DNA of 64,000 bases from JAEZPW01 sp035629075 (lineage in GTDB: Bacteria > Acidobacteriota > Terriglobia > Terriglobales > Acidobacteriaceae): NCBI GenBank assembly GCA_035629075.1, contig DASPIK010000010.1, positions 1 to 64,000 on the forward strand, written 5' to 3'. Position 1 is the stretch's first letter, and each line of letters begins with the position of its first letter. Position numbers and translations under genes: made by a program. The notes under the pieces were generated by a model. That model was not told the origin of the DNA. It did not search any database and saw nothing but the letters and a program-made list of their open reading frames with translations. Shown here in pieces: positions 17,834 through 25,619 of this stretch.

Positions 17834-18840
17834 GGTTCTTCACCTGATGGTCGTAGATGCCGAATCGTGCCGTGCGTTCTCATGAGCTGTTCTCGGGCGG
17901 ATTCCTCGGTGCGCTGCAGTAGCGCTCGCACGCGCTCATCGGCCGAGCGCATCTCGTCTTTTTCTCCGTCCGTAAGCGTCATGACTCGCAAGGTCAACAT
18001 TTCATCCATTTCAGTGCCGTCGAAGAAATCTCCGGCGCTCTCCGGCGCGACCTGCGGATAGTCGTACAGCAGGATTGGTGAGCACAACATCATGTCGTGC
18101 TCTCCCGGATTGCCGAGCAGAACGGGAAAGTTGCCGACGTTCCTGCAGCGGGCGGCGAATTCACGTAGGTGTTCAGGGGGCTCAAGCAACGATATGAATT
18201 CGCCACCCTCAACGCTGAGAAGTGAGTGCACCGAGAGCAGCGACTGCATCAGTGCCGCACTTCGACTACTCGAATTGCCGGTCAGCGCTGTCTCATTGCT
18301 GACTGCAAGTGTGAGTTTGAAGGTTCCGCTGTCGGCGTGCTCCGCCGAGCAGGTCACTACTCCATCAACAGCGGATCGGTTGCGAGTCACACTGCCGACT
18401 ATCTGTCCATTTTGATCTCGCAAATGCTCGCTGTATGCATGTTCAGAGAAACTGAATTGGAACGTAGCTGGCAGTCTCCCTAAGTCGGTCACGTCGAACT
18501 CGAAGGATTGCGGCACGGGTTCTTCCCAACTTTCCGCGAGCCGTTCATCAATGGACAAGGACGGAACTGGCGTTCCACTTGGGTTCGTGAGCTGTCTCTG
18601 CTGGAGATGCAGGAAGCGGAGATGACCGTGAATCGTCGTCTGCTCGTCGCCCACAACCAGAAGTTCCGAGAACACTTTGTTCGACTCGGTGCCCCGGCTG
18701 ACCTCTTCGTACGCTGGCGGGTATAGCGTTCCGAAGTTCCAGCGCTGGCGATTCTTGATCGCCGAAGGACGGTAGGGATACAGCATGTATCCCTCGTACA
18801 GAACCGCATCCGCAATCTTTTGGGCAGCTTCCCGATTCAC
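17830..18840 (-). CDS. Hydrogenase-cluster conserved protein of 336 aa, function unknown
   Basis: The N-terminus (AAQKIADAVLYEGYMLYPYR, then SAIKNRQRWNFGTLYPPAY) is striking and looks conserved. The middle is a beta-rich region, and the C-terminus is charged and helical (DEMRSADERVRALLQRTEES). There is no signal peptide, membrane segment or metal-binding cysteine cluster. The first 4 bases overlap the upstream DUF6084-like gene and the last 4 overlap the 106-residue gene. Tight coupling to two other unknowns and then the endopeptidase suggests a shared job in making or wiring the hydrogenase. I do not recognise a characterised homologue. Confidence 0.75.
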   Translation of the reverse strand: MNREAAQKIADAVLYEGYMLYPYRPSAIKNRQRWNFGTLYPPAYEEVSRGTESNKVFSELLVVGDEQTTIHGHLRFLHLQQRQLTNPSGTPVPSLSIDERLAESWEEPVPQSFEFDVTDLGRLPATFQFSFSEHAYSEHLRDQNGQIVGSVTRNRSAVDGVVTCSAEHADSGTFKLTLAVSNETALTGNSSSRSAALMQSLLSVHSLLSVEGGEFISLLEPPEHLREFAARCRNVGNFPVLLGNPGEHDMMLCSPILLYDYPQVAPESAGDFFDGTEMDEMLTLRVMTLTDGEKDEMRSADERVRALLQRTEESAREQLMRTHGTIRHLRPSGEEP

Positions 18841-19478
18841 GACTTCACCTCAGCCGTCATGCCGAGCATGCGTTCGAGTGCCTGGTCCCAGGTGGCGATG
18901 CCGTGGCGTGACTTGAACTCGTATAGCCGTTCGAACACGTCGCGGCGAAGCGCTATCCATGCCGTGTTTGGATAGTATGCGTCCATCATGTCCTTCCATA
19001 CGCGAACCGGAAGGCGGTAACTCGCCTCCTTATTCCACGGGATTTGTGCGACCTGCAAACCAACGCCGCCCGCATAGAAAATGGTGCCGCTGAACAGCAG
19101 CGTGGTGGGGATCTCGCCGTTGTCCAGTCCGTAAATGTACTTGGTTACAGCTACGTTGAAGTCGAACGTACACGGCACGGCCACGTCGACGACCGTGCCG
19201 CCGGTGAATCCAGCGACGGAAACGTTCGCGTTTGCCCACAAAAGCGGATGCAGTGATTTGCTCCACCTCTCTGGCTCGCCGAAAAGTTCCTTAAGGTGTT
19301 CCTGCTCTGCAGCGGTATAGCGCCGCCGCACAGGCTCGATCTGCACCTGAACTCGCAGGGCGATTGAGTGGACCGGCTGCCGGTCGGCGTTGACGATACG
19401 CACCTTGAACGAGATTTGCGGCGCCGCCGCGTTCGGCGTAGGTGCAGCGCCTTCGATCTGAAAGCTGAGGTCTGGCAC
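18837..19478 (-). CDS. DUF6084-family-like protein of the hydrogenase cluster
   Basis: The product is 213 residues and soluble. Recognisable stretches are LSFQIEGAAPTPNAAAPQIS, RVQVQIEPVRRRYTAAEQEH, LKELFGEPERWSKSLHPLLW and VAVTKYIYGLDNGEIPTTLL. I associate this pattern with DUF6084, usually found beside DUF5947 in actinobacterial hydrogenase loci; the family name is from memory. The first half is a beta sandwich-like region and the C-terminal 50 residues are helical. It starts three bases after the DUF5947-like stop and overlaps the next gene by 4 bases. No catalytic motif is seen. Confidence 0.72.
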   Translation of the reverse strand: MPDLSFQIEGAAPTPNAAAPQISFKVRIVNADRQPVHSIALRVQVQIEPVRRRYTAAEQEHLKELFGEPERWSKSLHPLLWANANVSVAGFTGGTVVDVAVPCTFDFNVAVTKYIYGLDNGEIPTTLLFSGTIFYAGGVGLQVAQIPWNKEASYRLPVRVWKDMMDAYYPNTAWIALRRDVFERLYEFKSRHGIATWDQALERMLGMTAEVKS

Positions 19479-19481
19479 GCC

Positions 19482-20108
19482 TTACTCTCCGGCCGCGCGT
19501 TTCAGTTCGTCAAAGAAGCGATCGATTTCCAGCCACACGTCTGAGCCGCCTGAGAGGCCCCGCCAATGCATGCGGATGATGCCCACCAGCCGAAAACACT
19601 GATCGATGGGCGCCCGGTAGTACTGCGGCGTGCTGCCGATGCGGTTGACGAGCAGCGCCTCTACGTCGGGTTTCAGCTTCTTTAGTACAGGGTTGCGGTG
19701 GACGATGTTGCCCCAGTACTCCAGGTCGAGCGATGACTCCATTGCACCGCCGGGGCTGGGGTACTGAGCGACCACATGACCCGTCTTGCTGTCGTGAACG
19801 AAGTACGCCAGATTGATCGGTATTAAGAGGCTGTCCCATTCCTGGTCGTCCAAGGCGAAATCGCGCAGCAAAGTTACGTCCCGCGGAATGCGGCGATAGC
19901 GCTGTTTTGCGCTGCCACTGAAAAGGATGGCACACGGCTCACATGCACATGCAACACGCCGTCTTTCCAACTCAAGCAGGTGCTGATGTCCCGCACTCAG
20001 TGGAGCAGCGCATAATTCACACCGCTCCGCCGGTCCGCGCTGTTCGCGTACGAACTGTCGGAGTTTAGCGAAAGCATTGCCGTTTGCATTCTGCGTGGGA
20101 GTACCCAT
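19482..20108 (-). CDS. DUF5947-family-like protein with a CxxC pair
   Basis: The product is 208 residues from the ATG at 20108; a GTG at 20123 abuts the previous stop and would add five residues. The N-terminal RCELCAAPLSAGHQHLLELE holds a CxxC, and CACEPCAILF supplies further cysteines. These four could bind zinc or an Fe-S cluster, as seen in DUF5947 proteins. The rest (DFALDDQEWDSLLIPINLAY, SPGGAMESSLDLEYW) is conserved-looking and soluble. Members usually neighbour group 1h hydrogenase structural genes. A role in metal or cluster handling, or in electron transfer, is an inference. Confidence 0.75.
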   Translation of the reverse strand: MGTPTQNANGNAFAKLRQFVREQRGPAERCELCAAPLSAGHQHLLELERRRVACACEPCAILFSGSAKQRYRRIPRDVTLLRDFALDDQEWDSLLIPINLAYFVHDSKTGHVVAQYPSPGGAMESSLDLEYWGNIVHRNPVLKKLKPDVEALLVNRIGSTPQYYRAPIDQCFRLVGIIRMHWRGLSGGSDVWLEIDRFFDELKRAAGE

Positions 20109-20123
20109 GGGCTCTGTTTTCAC

Positions 20124-20312
20124 CTACGGAGGCGGCAGGTGCGGCATGCGGGGGTCGATCGGCCCTCGAGACTTCGGATTGACGCTGGTCGAGTCTCGTG
20201 CTGTTCGCCCTATTCCCTCGCGCCCGGGTTCCTTATTGCCCTCGTAGGCCCACTCTTCTCCTCGCTTCACACCCGGCGTGTGCGCCGTGAGGTCAGGCGG
20301 CGGATTCTTCAT
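20124..20312 (-). CDS. Small Pro/Arg-rich hydrogenase-cluster protein, 62 aa
   Basis: This ORF lies exactly between the NifU-like gene (overlapping its last 20 bases) and the DUF5947-like gene, on the same strand. It starts MKNPPPDLTAHTPGVKRGEE and ends IDPRMPHLPPP. It is highly polar, without cysteine or hydrophobic helix, and probably disordered. Perfect packing between neighbours and the protein-like composition favour a real gene; homologues were not checked. It may be a docking or chaperone peptide for the hydrogenase (inference only). Confidence 0.6.
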   Translation of the reverse strand: MKNPPPDLTAHTPGVKRGEEWAYEGNKEPGREGIGRTARDSTSVNPKSRGPIDPRMPHLPPP

Positions 20313-20859
20313 AACGTGACTCCTCTTTTCTGGCTGGTTGGAGAGTGTCGAGCGAAACGAAACCGGACGCCGCTGCGGTCATGCCCTCCGCTACAATTTC
20401 AACCACTTCGGGTGCGGCTTCGAGAATAGCTTGCTCCACAGTTTGCTTGAGGGAGTCCGGTGAGTTGCCGCATCCGTGTCCGGACGCCTCGATCCTCACA
20501 CGTACTACGCCTTCGCTCACTCGGAGCAACTCAACATTTCCACTCTGCTTCTTCAGCTTCGGGCGAACCTGCTCGACGGCTCGCGCCACGCGTTCTTCGA
20601 TTGAGACCGGGTGGACGCCATAAAGCACCAGCAATCCGCAAACCATCGGGTCAGAGCCAAGCTTCGCTAAAGAAGCACGACCCGACTCCGAGGCCTGGAG
20701 CAGTTCGACAATTCGCGAAACCACACTACCGTGCAGATCCATGACGGCCTGCAGCAGTTCAAGAGCGGTGTCGCGCGCTTCACCATCGAGCGTCTCGGTA
20801 ACGCGCTGCACTAACTGGTCGATCCGTTCCGTGTGGGCCTGGAACTCGCCGTTGTTCAT
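20293..20859 (-). CDS. NifU-like C-terminal-domain protein lacking one cluster cysteine
   Basis: The product is 188 residues. An N-terminal helical half (about 1-85) is followed by a NifU-type domain: VRPKLKKQSGNVELLRVSEG, then GHGCGNSPDSLKQTVEQAIL and AAPEVVEIVAEG. In canonical NifU/Nfu the motif is CxxCPSS; here the first Cys is kept but the second is Ser (CGNSPDS). An ordinary Fe-S scaffold role is therefore doubtful unless the domain dimerises with altered ligands. The ATG overlaps the large-subunit stop (ATGA), so it is tightly coupled to hydrogenase synthesis. NifU-family proteins are known companions of group 1h hydrogenases. Confidence 0.82.
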   Translation of the reverse strand: MNNGEFQAHTERIDQLVQRVTETLDGEARDTALELLQAVMDLHGSVVSRIVELLQASESGRASLAKLGSDPMVCGLLVLYGVHPVSIEERVARAVEQVRPKLKKQSGNVELLRVSEGVVRVRIEASGHGCGNSPDSLKQTVEQAILEAAPEVVEIVAEGMTAAASGFVSLDTLQPARKEESRYEESAA

Positions 20860-22661
20860 TTCTTGTGCCCCATCACGCCAAACATCGGCGAATGCCGCGT
20901 TTCCAGCACCTTTCCTTTTCCCAGATACATGTGCACGCCGCACGGCAGGCACGGGTCGAAGCTGCGCACCGTGCGCATGATGTCGATGCCCTTGAACTTG
21001 TCCGGCCCGTTCTCTTCGAAGAGCGGCGTGTTCTGCACTGCATCCTCGTAGGGGCCGGGAGTGCCATAAACATCACGCGGCGCGGCGTTCCAGCACGTCG
21101 GCGGATAAGGATGGTAGTTTGCGATCTTGCCGTCGCGGATGACGACATGGTGTGAGAGCACCCCGCGCACGGCCTCATGGAAGCCGCAGGAGATCGCCTC
21201 CTCCGGAACCTTGAACGGAGCCCATGTTTTGGAGCGACCGGCCATGAGTTCTTCCATACCCTTCTCGCAGAAGAACAGCGCCGCCGCTGCCGCGTATGCC
21301 TGGAAGTAAGTGCGCGCACGGTCGCGCTCGATCGCATTGCTCCATTGCGGGATCTTCCACTCGAAAGACGTCTCGGGCAGGTTGGCGCCTTTGGGAAGAT
21401 TGATCTGTACGCTGTTGCCGGTCGCCTTGATGTAACCGATGTCCACCAAACCCGATAACGCCGTGGACCACAGACGCGCGATCGGGCCGCCGCCTGTATC
21501 AAGCGGCAGATAGTCTCCGGTCCGCTTGTCGTACCAGCGCGGTGACATCACCCAGGTGTAGTTCCCATTGAAGTCGCGCTTCTGAGGTCGTGGGATCGTC
21601 GTCTGGTTCCACGGATGCCGCTTATCGATCGGGTTCCCGAGAGGGTCAGTGCGCACGAAAGTCTCTTCGCTCTCCCAGTCGTCGTAGTAAGAGCTTCCTA
21701 GCAGGATGCGGAGGCCGAGGTTTATGTCGACAAGGTCGTTGGTTACCAACTGACCGTCGACGATGACGCCCGGCGTGACGAACATCGCGCGTCCCCATTC
21801 CGACATATGTTCGTACCGGTAGTCGCACACGTCCGGATGGTTGAAGGCTCCCCAGCATCCAAGAAGGACGCGTCGCTGCCCGACTTTCTCGTAACCCGGC
21901 AGCGCCTCGTACCAGAAGTCGAAAAGGTCGTCATGAAGCGGTACGCACCTCTTCATGAACTCCACGTACTTCATCAACCGCACGAGGTAGTCAGTAAAGA
22001 GCTGAATCGTGGCAACGGTTCCGACTCCGCCCGGATATAGCGTCGACGGGTGCACGTGGCGCCCTTCCATCAGGCAAAACATCTCGCGCGTAAGGCGGCT
22101 CATCTCCAAGGTTTCGCGGTAGAAGCTGCCGGTGAACGGATTGAGAGCCGTCATTATTTCGGCTATCGTGCGGAACCCGTGTCGGGCGGCATTCGGTGCT
22201 TCTTTCCGCTGAGCCTTCTCCCAGAGTCCGGGATTGGTCTCCTTGACCATCTGCTCGCAGAAGTCCACGCCGACAAGGTTGTCCTGGAAGATGTTGTGAT
22301 CGAACATGTACTCGGCAGCTTCACCGAGGTTGATGATCCACTCGCCGATGTTCGGAGTCTTCACGCCGAAAGCCATGTTCTGTGCATAGCAGGCGCAGGT
22401 GGCGTGATTGTCGCCGCATATGCCGCAAATGCGGCTGGTGATGAAGTGCGCGTCGCGCGGGTCCTTGCCCTTCATGAAGATGCTGTACCCGCGGAAGATC
22501 GACGACGTGCTGTAGCACTCGGCCACTTCTTTGTTTTCGAAATCAATCTTGGTGAAGATGCCGAGGCTGCCCACGATTCGGGTGATCGGGTCCCAGCTCA
22601 TGTCCACCAGATTTCGGCGCTTGCTTGGAGTTTCGGCGAAAGTCTCTGTGATGGTTCCCAT
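20856..22661 (-). CDS. hhyL: Group 1h [NiFe]-hydrogenase large subunit
   Basis: This is the catalytic subunit of a high-affinity, oxygen-tolerant uptake hydrogenase of the actinobacterial/acidobacterial type. The L1 motif RICGICGDNHATCA (about 77-90) and L2 motif DPCLPCGVH near the C-terminus supply the four Ni-Fe cysteines. After the L2 His, 24 residues remain (MYLGKGKVLETRHSP and on), the extension that the endopeptidase at 17023-17523 should remove. The L1 form CGICGDNHATC is characteristic of group 1h (formerly group 5). It starts 18 bases after the small-subunit stop. The symbol follows literature usage for group 1h and is not confirmed here. Confidence 0.93.
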   Translation of the reverse strand: MGTITETFAETPSKRRNLVDMSWDPITRIVGSLGIFTKIDFENKEVAECYSTSSIFRGYSIFMKGKDPRDAHFITSRICGICGDNHATCACYAQNMAFGVKTPNIGEWIINLGEAAEYMFDHNIFQDNLVGVDFCEQMVKETNPGLWEKAQRKEAPNAARHGFRTIAEIMTALNPFTGSFYRETLEMSRLTREMFCLMEGRHVHPSTLYPGGVGTVATIQLFTDYLVRLMKYVEFMKRCVPLHDDLFDFWYEALPGYEKVGQRRVLLGCWGAFNHPDVCDYRYEHMSEWGRAMFVTPGVIVDGQLVTNDLVDINLGLRILLGSSYYDDWESEETFVRTDPLGNPIDKRHPWNQTTIPRPQKRDFNGNYTWVMSPRWYDKRTGDYLPLDTGGGPIARLWSTALSGLVDIGYIKATGNSVQINLPKGANLPETSFEWKIPQWSNAIERDRARTYFQAYAAAAALFFCEKGMEELMAGRSKTWAPFKVPEEAISCGFHEAVRGVLSHHVVIRDGKIANYHPYPPTCWNAAPRDVYGTPGPYEDAVQNTPLFEENGPDKFKGIDIMRTVRSFDPCLPCGVHMYLGKGKVLETRHSPMFGVMGHKK

Positions 22662-22679
22662 GGTCTTTGGCCTCTTCCG

Positions 22680-23780
22680 CTAAGCAGCTTTGCGGCGCGG
22701 GTATGACTCGTATGCGCCAGGTTTGGGTTGATAGCCGGTGATCAGTTCACGGCCGCGACGCCGCCACTCGGGCTCCCCGTTGACCGTCTTGTTTGTGATT
22801 GCGCGCAGGTTGCGGATGAGCTTCCCGTAGAGTGTCAGCGCGGCGGTCGAGAAGCGCGCGCCCGAAGGCTCGTCCATGAATGGCATGAACATGTCCGGGA
22901 AGCCCGGCATGGTGCAGCCAATACAAATTCCACCAACGTTAGGACACCCGCCAATGCCTCGCATCCAGCCGCGCTTGGTCACGTTGCAGTTGACCACCGG
23001 GCCCCAGCAGCCCACTTTTACCAGACACTTAGGTGTTCCGTACTCGATGCCGAAGTCGTCCTGCTCGTAATAGGCGGCGCGATCGCAGCCTTCGTGTACG
23101 GTCTTGCCGAACAGCCACGTCGGACGCAACTGCTCGTCCAGCGGAATCATCGGCGCAAGGCCCGCCGCCTGGAACAGCAGATACAAAAGCGTCTCCATGA
23201 AATTGTCCGGCTGCACGGGACAGCCCGGAACGTTGACGATCGGCAACCCTGCCTTGGAACGCCACTCCCAGCCGAGATAGTCGGCGAGCCCCATGCACTG
23301 CGTCGGATTTCCGGCCATCGCGTGTATGCCGCCGTATGTTGCGCATGTACCCGCGCCTACCACTGCCAACGCCTTCGGGGCCAAGCGGTCGATCCACTCA
23401 GTTGTCTTGATTGGCTGGCCGGTTCGTGAATCGGTGCCCTGGGCCGCCCAATAACCTTCTTCTTTAATGTCTTCATTGGGAATCGAGCCCTCGACCACGA
23501 GCACGAACGGATCAAGCTCTCCACGCTCCGCCTGGTAGAAGTACTTCATGAAGTCATCACCGACCTCGTAGGCCAGCACTGGGTTGTGCAGGTACACCTT
23601 CGGAAGGCCGGGAATCGCGCCCAGCACGACGTCCTCAATGCTTGGCTGTTCGGCGTTGGTCACGGAAACTGAATCGCCATCACAACTCAGCCCCGCGGTG
23701 AGCCACACGATGTGAACCTCGCTGGCGGGTGCGGGTGTGGAAGCGTTCCGGCGGGCGAAAGGATTGGGCTCGATCGGCAT
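22680..23780 (-). CDS. hhyS: Group 1h [NiFe]-hydrogenase small subunit
   Basis: This electron-transfer subunit of 366 residues has no Tat signal, consistent with a cytoplasmic enzyme. The first proximal-cluster motif reads LTAGLSCDGDS, so the usual CxxC is CxxD with Asp36. An Asp ligand to the proximal [4Fe-4S] cluster is known for actinobacterial-type hydrogenase. Other cluster motifs include VGAGTCATYGGI, VNVPGCPVQPD, TPKCLVKVGCWGPVVNC and the closing GGCPNVGGICIGCTMPGFPD. AGGAGGT stands close before the ATG. It follows hypE after 115 bases that contain a small hairpin. Confidence 0.93.
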   Translation of the reverse strand: MPIEPNPFARRNASTPAPASEVHIVWLTAGLSCDGDSVSVTNAEQPSIEDVVLGAIPGLPKVYLHNPVLAYEVGDDFMKYFYQAERGELDPFVLVVEGSIPNEDIKEEGYWAAQGTDSRTGQPIKTTEWIDRLAPKALAVVGAGTCATYGGIHAMAGNPTQCMGLADYLGWEWRSKAGLPIVNVPGCPVQPDNFMETLLYLLFQAAGLAPMIPLDEQLRPTWLFGKTVHEGCDRAAYYEQDDFGIEYGTPKCLVKVGCWGPVVNCNVTKRGWMRGIGGCPNVGGICIGCTMPGFPDMFMPFMDEPSGARFSTAALTLYGKLIRNLRAITNKTVNGEPEWRRRGRELITGYQPKPGAYESYPRRKAA

Positions 23781-23895
23781 GAGGACCTCCTGCCGTTTGT
23801 GCCGTTATTGCAACGGCGAAGATAATTTATCGTCCCACGATATAGAGGCTCTTGATCCTCTAAGTAGAAGACGACGCCTCCGCCGCGAGTTGCCT
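23781..23895 (-). promoter_or_regulatory. Leader between hypE and the small subunit, with hairpin and strong RBS
   Basis: Read on the minus strand, GCCGTT-GCAAT-AACGGC (23801-23817) forms a perfect 6-bp hairpin about 20 bases before the ATG, followed by AGGAGGT. An AGAGG/CCTCT inverted pair lies further upstream. This is the only sizeable gap inside the cluster, so a promoter, RNA processing site or separate control of the structural genes may lie here. Confidence 0.5.
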
Positions 23896-24990
23896 TCAAC
23901 AAATTCGCGGTAGCTGCTCACCGAAAAGAGTGTCGATGACGCGAGTTCCTCCTATCTCAGTTTTCATGAAGACCATGCCCGGGTGATCACTGATGACTTC
24001 GCCAATGACCCGTGCTTCCCGTCCAAGCGGGTGTTGGCGCATGCGTTCCAACACGGCCTGCGCACTTTCGGCAGCAACAACGGCAAGTAGTTTGCCTTCG
24101 TTCGCTACATAAAGCGGATCTAACCCGAGCACCTCACATGCGCCGCGAACCGTGTCGCGAACGGGAAGTTTTGTCTCTTGCAGCAGCATTCCCACGTTCG
24201 AATGGTTTGCAACTTCGTTCAGGACCGTGGCGACGCCGCCCCGCGTGGGATCGCGCAAAGTGTGGATCCCGGTACTCGCATCGAGCATCTCGGCCACGAG
24301 TCCGTGAAGCGCAGCGCAGTCGCTTTCGATAACACCCTCAAACTCCAGGTTTTCGCGCTGCGAAAGAATGCACATTCCGTGATCGCCGATGTAGCCGCTC
24401 AGAATGATCTTGTCGCCTGGCCGGGCCATGCTCGCTGAAATGCTCACGGGCCGCTCAACGACACCTATGCCCGTAGTTGAAACAAAGACTTTGTCGCCCT
24501 TGCCCCGGTTCACGACCTTTGTGTCACCCGTCACGAGCTGCACTCCGGCTTCCCTGGCCGCCTCGCTCATCGAAGCCACTACACGCCGCAGATCATCGGT
24601 CGGCAGTCCTTCCTCCAGGATGAACGCCGCCGCAAGATAGAGCGGGCGCGCGCCGCACATGGCCAGGTCGTTCACGGTTCCGTTTACCGCAAGTCGGCCA
24701 ATGTCGCCACCGGGGAAGAAGATAGGTGTAACGACGAACGCATCGGTGGTAAACGCCAGCCGCGAGCCGTTGATTTGCAGTACTGCCTGATCATCGAGTT
24801 TGTTCAGCGGCGGATTGCTGAACGCCGGCAGAAATACAGTCTCGATCAGTTGCGCCGTCAGCTTTCCGCCGCTTCCGTGCCCCAGCACGATCTGCTCGTG
24901 TTGCGTGATTGGCAGCGGGCAAGCGGCGCCCGGCAGGGAACTCGCCGGTGCCGGGGAAGCTGCGGGCGTATTGCTGGCGGAGCTGCTCAT
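23896..24990 (-). CDS. hypE: Hydrogenase maturation protein HypE
   Basis: HypE dehydrates a carbamoylated C-terminal cysteine to thiocyanate, donating cyanide ligands to the Ni-Fe site. The C-terminus here is PRIC, with the required last Cys. The AIR-synthase-like fold is visible: GHGSGGKLTAQLIETVFLPA, the DDQAVLQ motif, GTVNDLAMCGARPLYLAAAF and DPTRGGVATVLNEVA. About 18 N-terminal residues (ASNTPAASPAPASSLPG) form a low-complexity leader before the core. Its ATG overlaps the SIS gene stop by one base. Confidence 0.93.
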   Translation of the reverse strand: MSSSASNTPAASPAPASSLPGAACPLPITQHEQIVLGHGSGGKLTAQLIETVFLPAFSNPPLNKLDDQAVLQINGSRLAFTTDAFVVTPIFFPGGDIGRLAVNGTVNDLAMCGARPLYLAAAFILEEGLPTDDLRRVVASMSEAAREAGVQLVTGDTKVVNRGKGDKVFVSTTGIGVVERPVSISASMARPGDKIILSGYIGDHGMCILSQRENLEFEGVIESDCAALHGLVAEMLDASTGIHTLRDPTRGGVATVLNEVANHSNVGMLLQETKLPVRDTVRGACEVLGLDPLYVANEGKLLAVVAAESAQAVLERMRQHPLGREARVIGEVISDHPGMVFMKTEIGGTRVIDTLFGEQLPRIC

Positions 24991-25619
24991 CAGATCACGT
25001 CCTCCTCACCCATCGCCACGTGCGTCAGGTCCCAAAGAATGTGCAGGAGCGCGACGTGAGACTCCTGTATGCGATGGATGCTGAAGCTCGGGACGGTGAA
25101 GCAGTAGTCGGAAACTTCCGGCAGGCGTCCTCCGTCTTTGCCGGAGAACGAGATCGTCAGCATACCTTTGTCGCGTGCCGCCTCGAGTGCGTAGATCAAA
25201 TTAGGGGACTTGCCGCTGGTCGATATTGCCAGGGCCATGTCGTCCTTCTCTCCCCAAAGCTCGATCTGGTCGATGAACACCCGGGCAAAATCCTTGTCGT
25301 TCGAGATAGCCGTCACGACTGGCATCTGGCTGACTAGGTCGAGCGCCGGAAGTGCGCGCCGCTTCTCAATGATGGGGTGGATGAACTCCACGGCCACGTG
25401 CTGCGCGTCGCAAGCGCTGCCCCCATTCCCCATCACCCACAGACGCCGACCGCGACCAAACCGCTCTCCCATCTTCTGGCTCAACTCGCCAATCTGGTCT
25501 GCATAGCGATCGAAGAACTTCTGCTTGATTTCTACCGACTCCCGGCACTTGCGCATCACCTTTTCTCGCCACTCTTGTGGTGCAAGGGTTGGAGTGGCCG
25601 TGATCGAATTGTCGCTCAC
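24990..25619 (-). CDS. SIS-domain (GmhA-like) protein inside the hyp operon
   Basis: This 209-residue sugar isomerase-type protein has the GmhA/DiaA-like core (LWVMGNGGSACDAQHVAVEF, then LAISTSGKSPNLIYALEAAR). GTG at 25619 is chosen because it overlaps the hypD stop (GTGA) and has GGAGG upstream; the longer ORF is a hypD shadow. Close relatives isomerise sedoheptulose 7-phosphate for LPS heptose, but no other heptose genes are here. Its place between hypD and hypE suggests a hydrogenase-linked role, perhaps binding a phosphorylated sugar as a regulatory ligand (inference). Confidence 0.82.
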   Translation of the reverse strand: MSDNSITATPTLAPQEWREKVMRKCRESVEIKQKFFDRYADQIGELSQKMGERFGRGRRLWVMGNGGSACDAQHVAVEFIHPIIEKRRALPALDLVSQMPVVTAISNDKDFARVFIDQIELWGEKDDMALAISTSGKSPNLIYALEAARDKGMLTISFSGKDGGRLPEVSDYCFTVPSFSIHRIQESHVALLHILWDLTHVAMGEEDVI

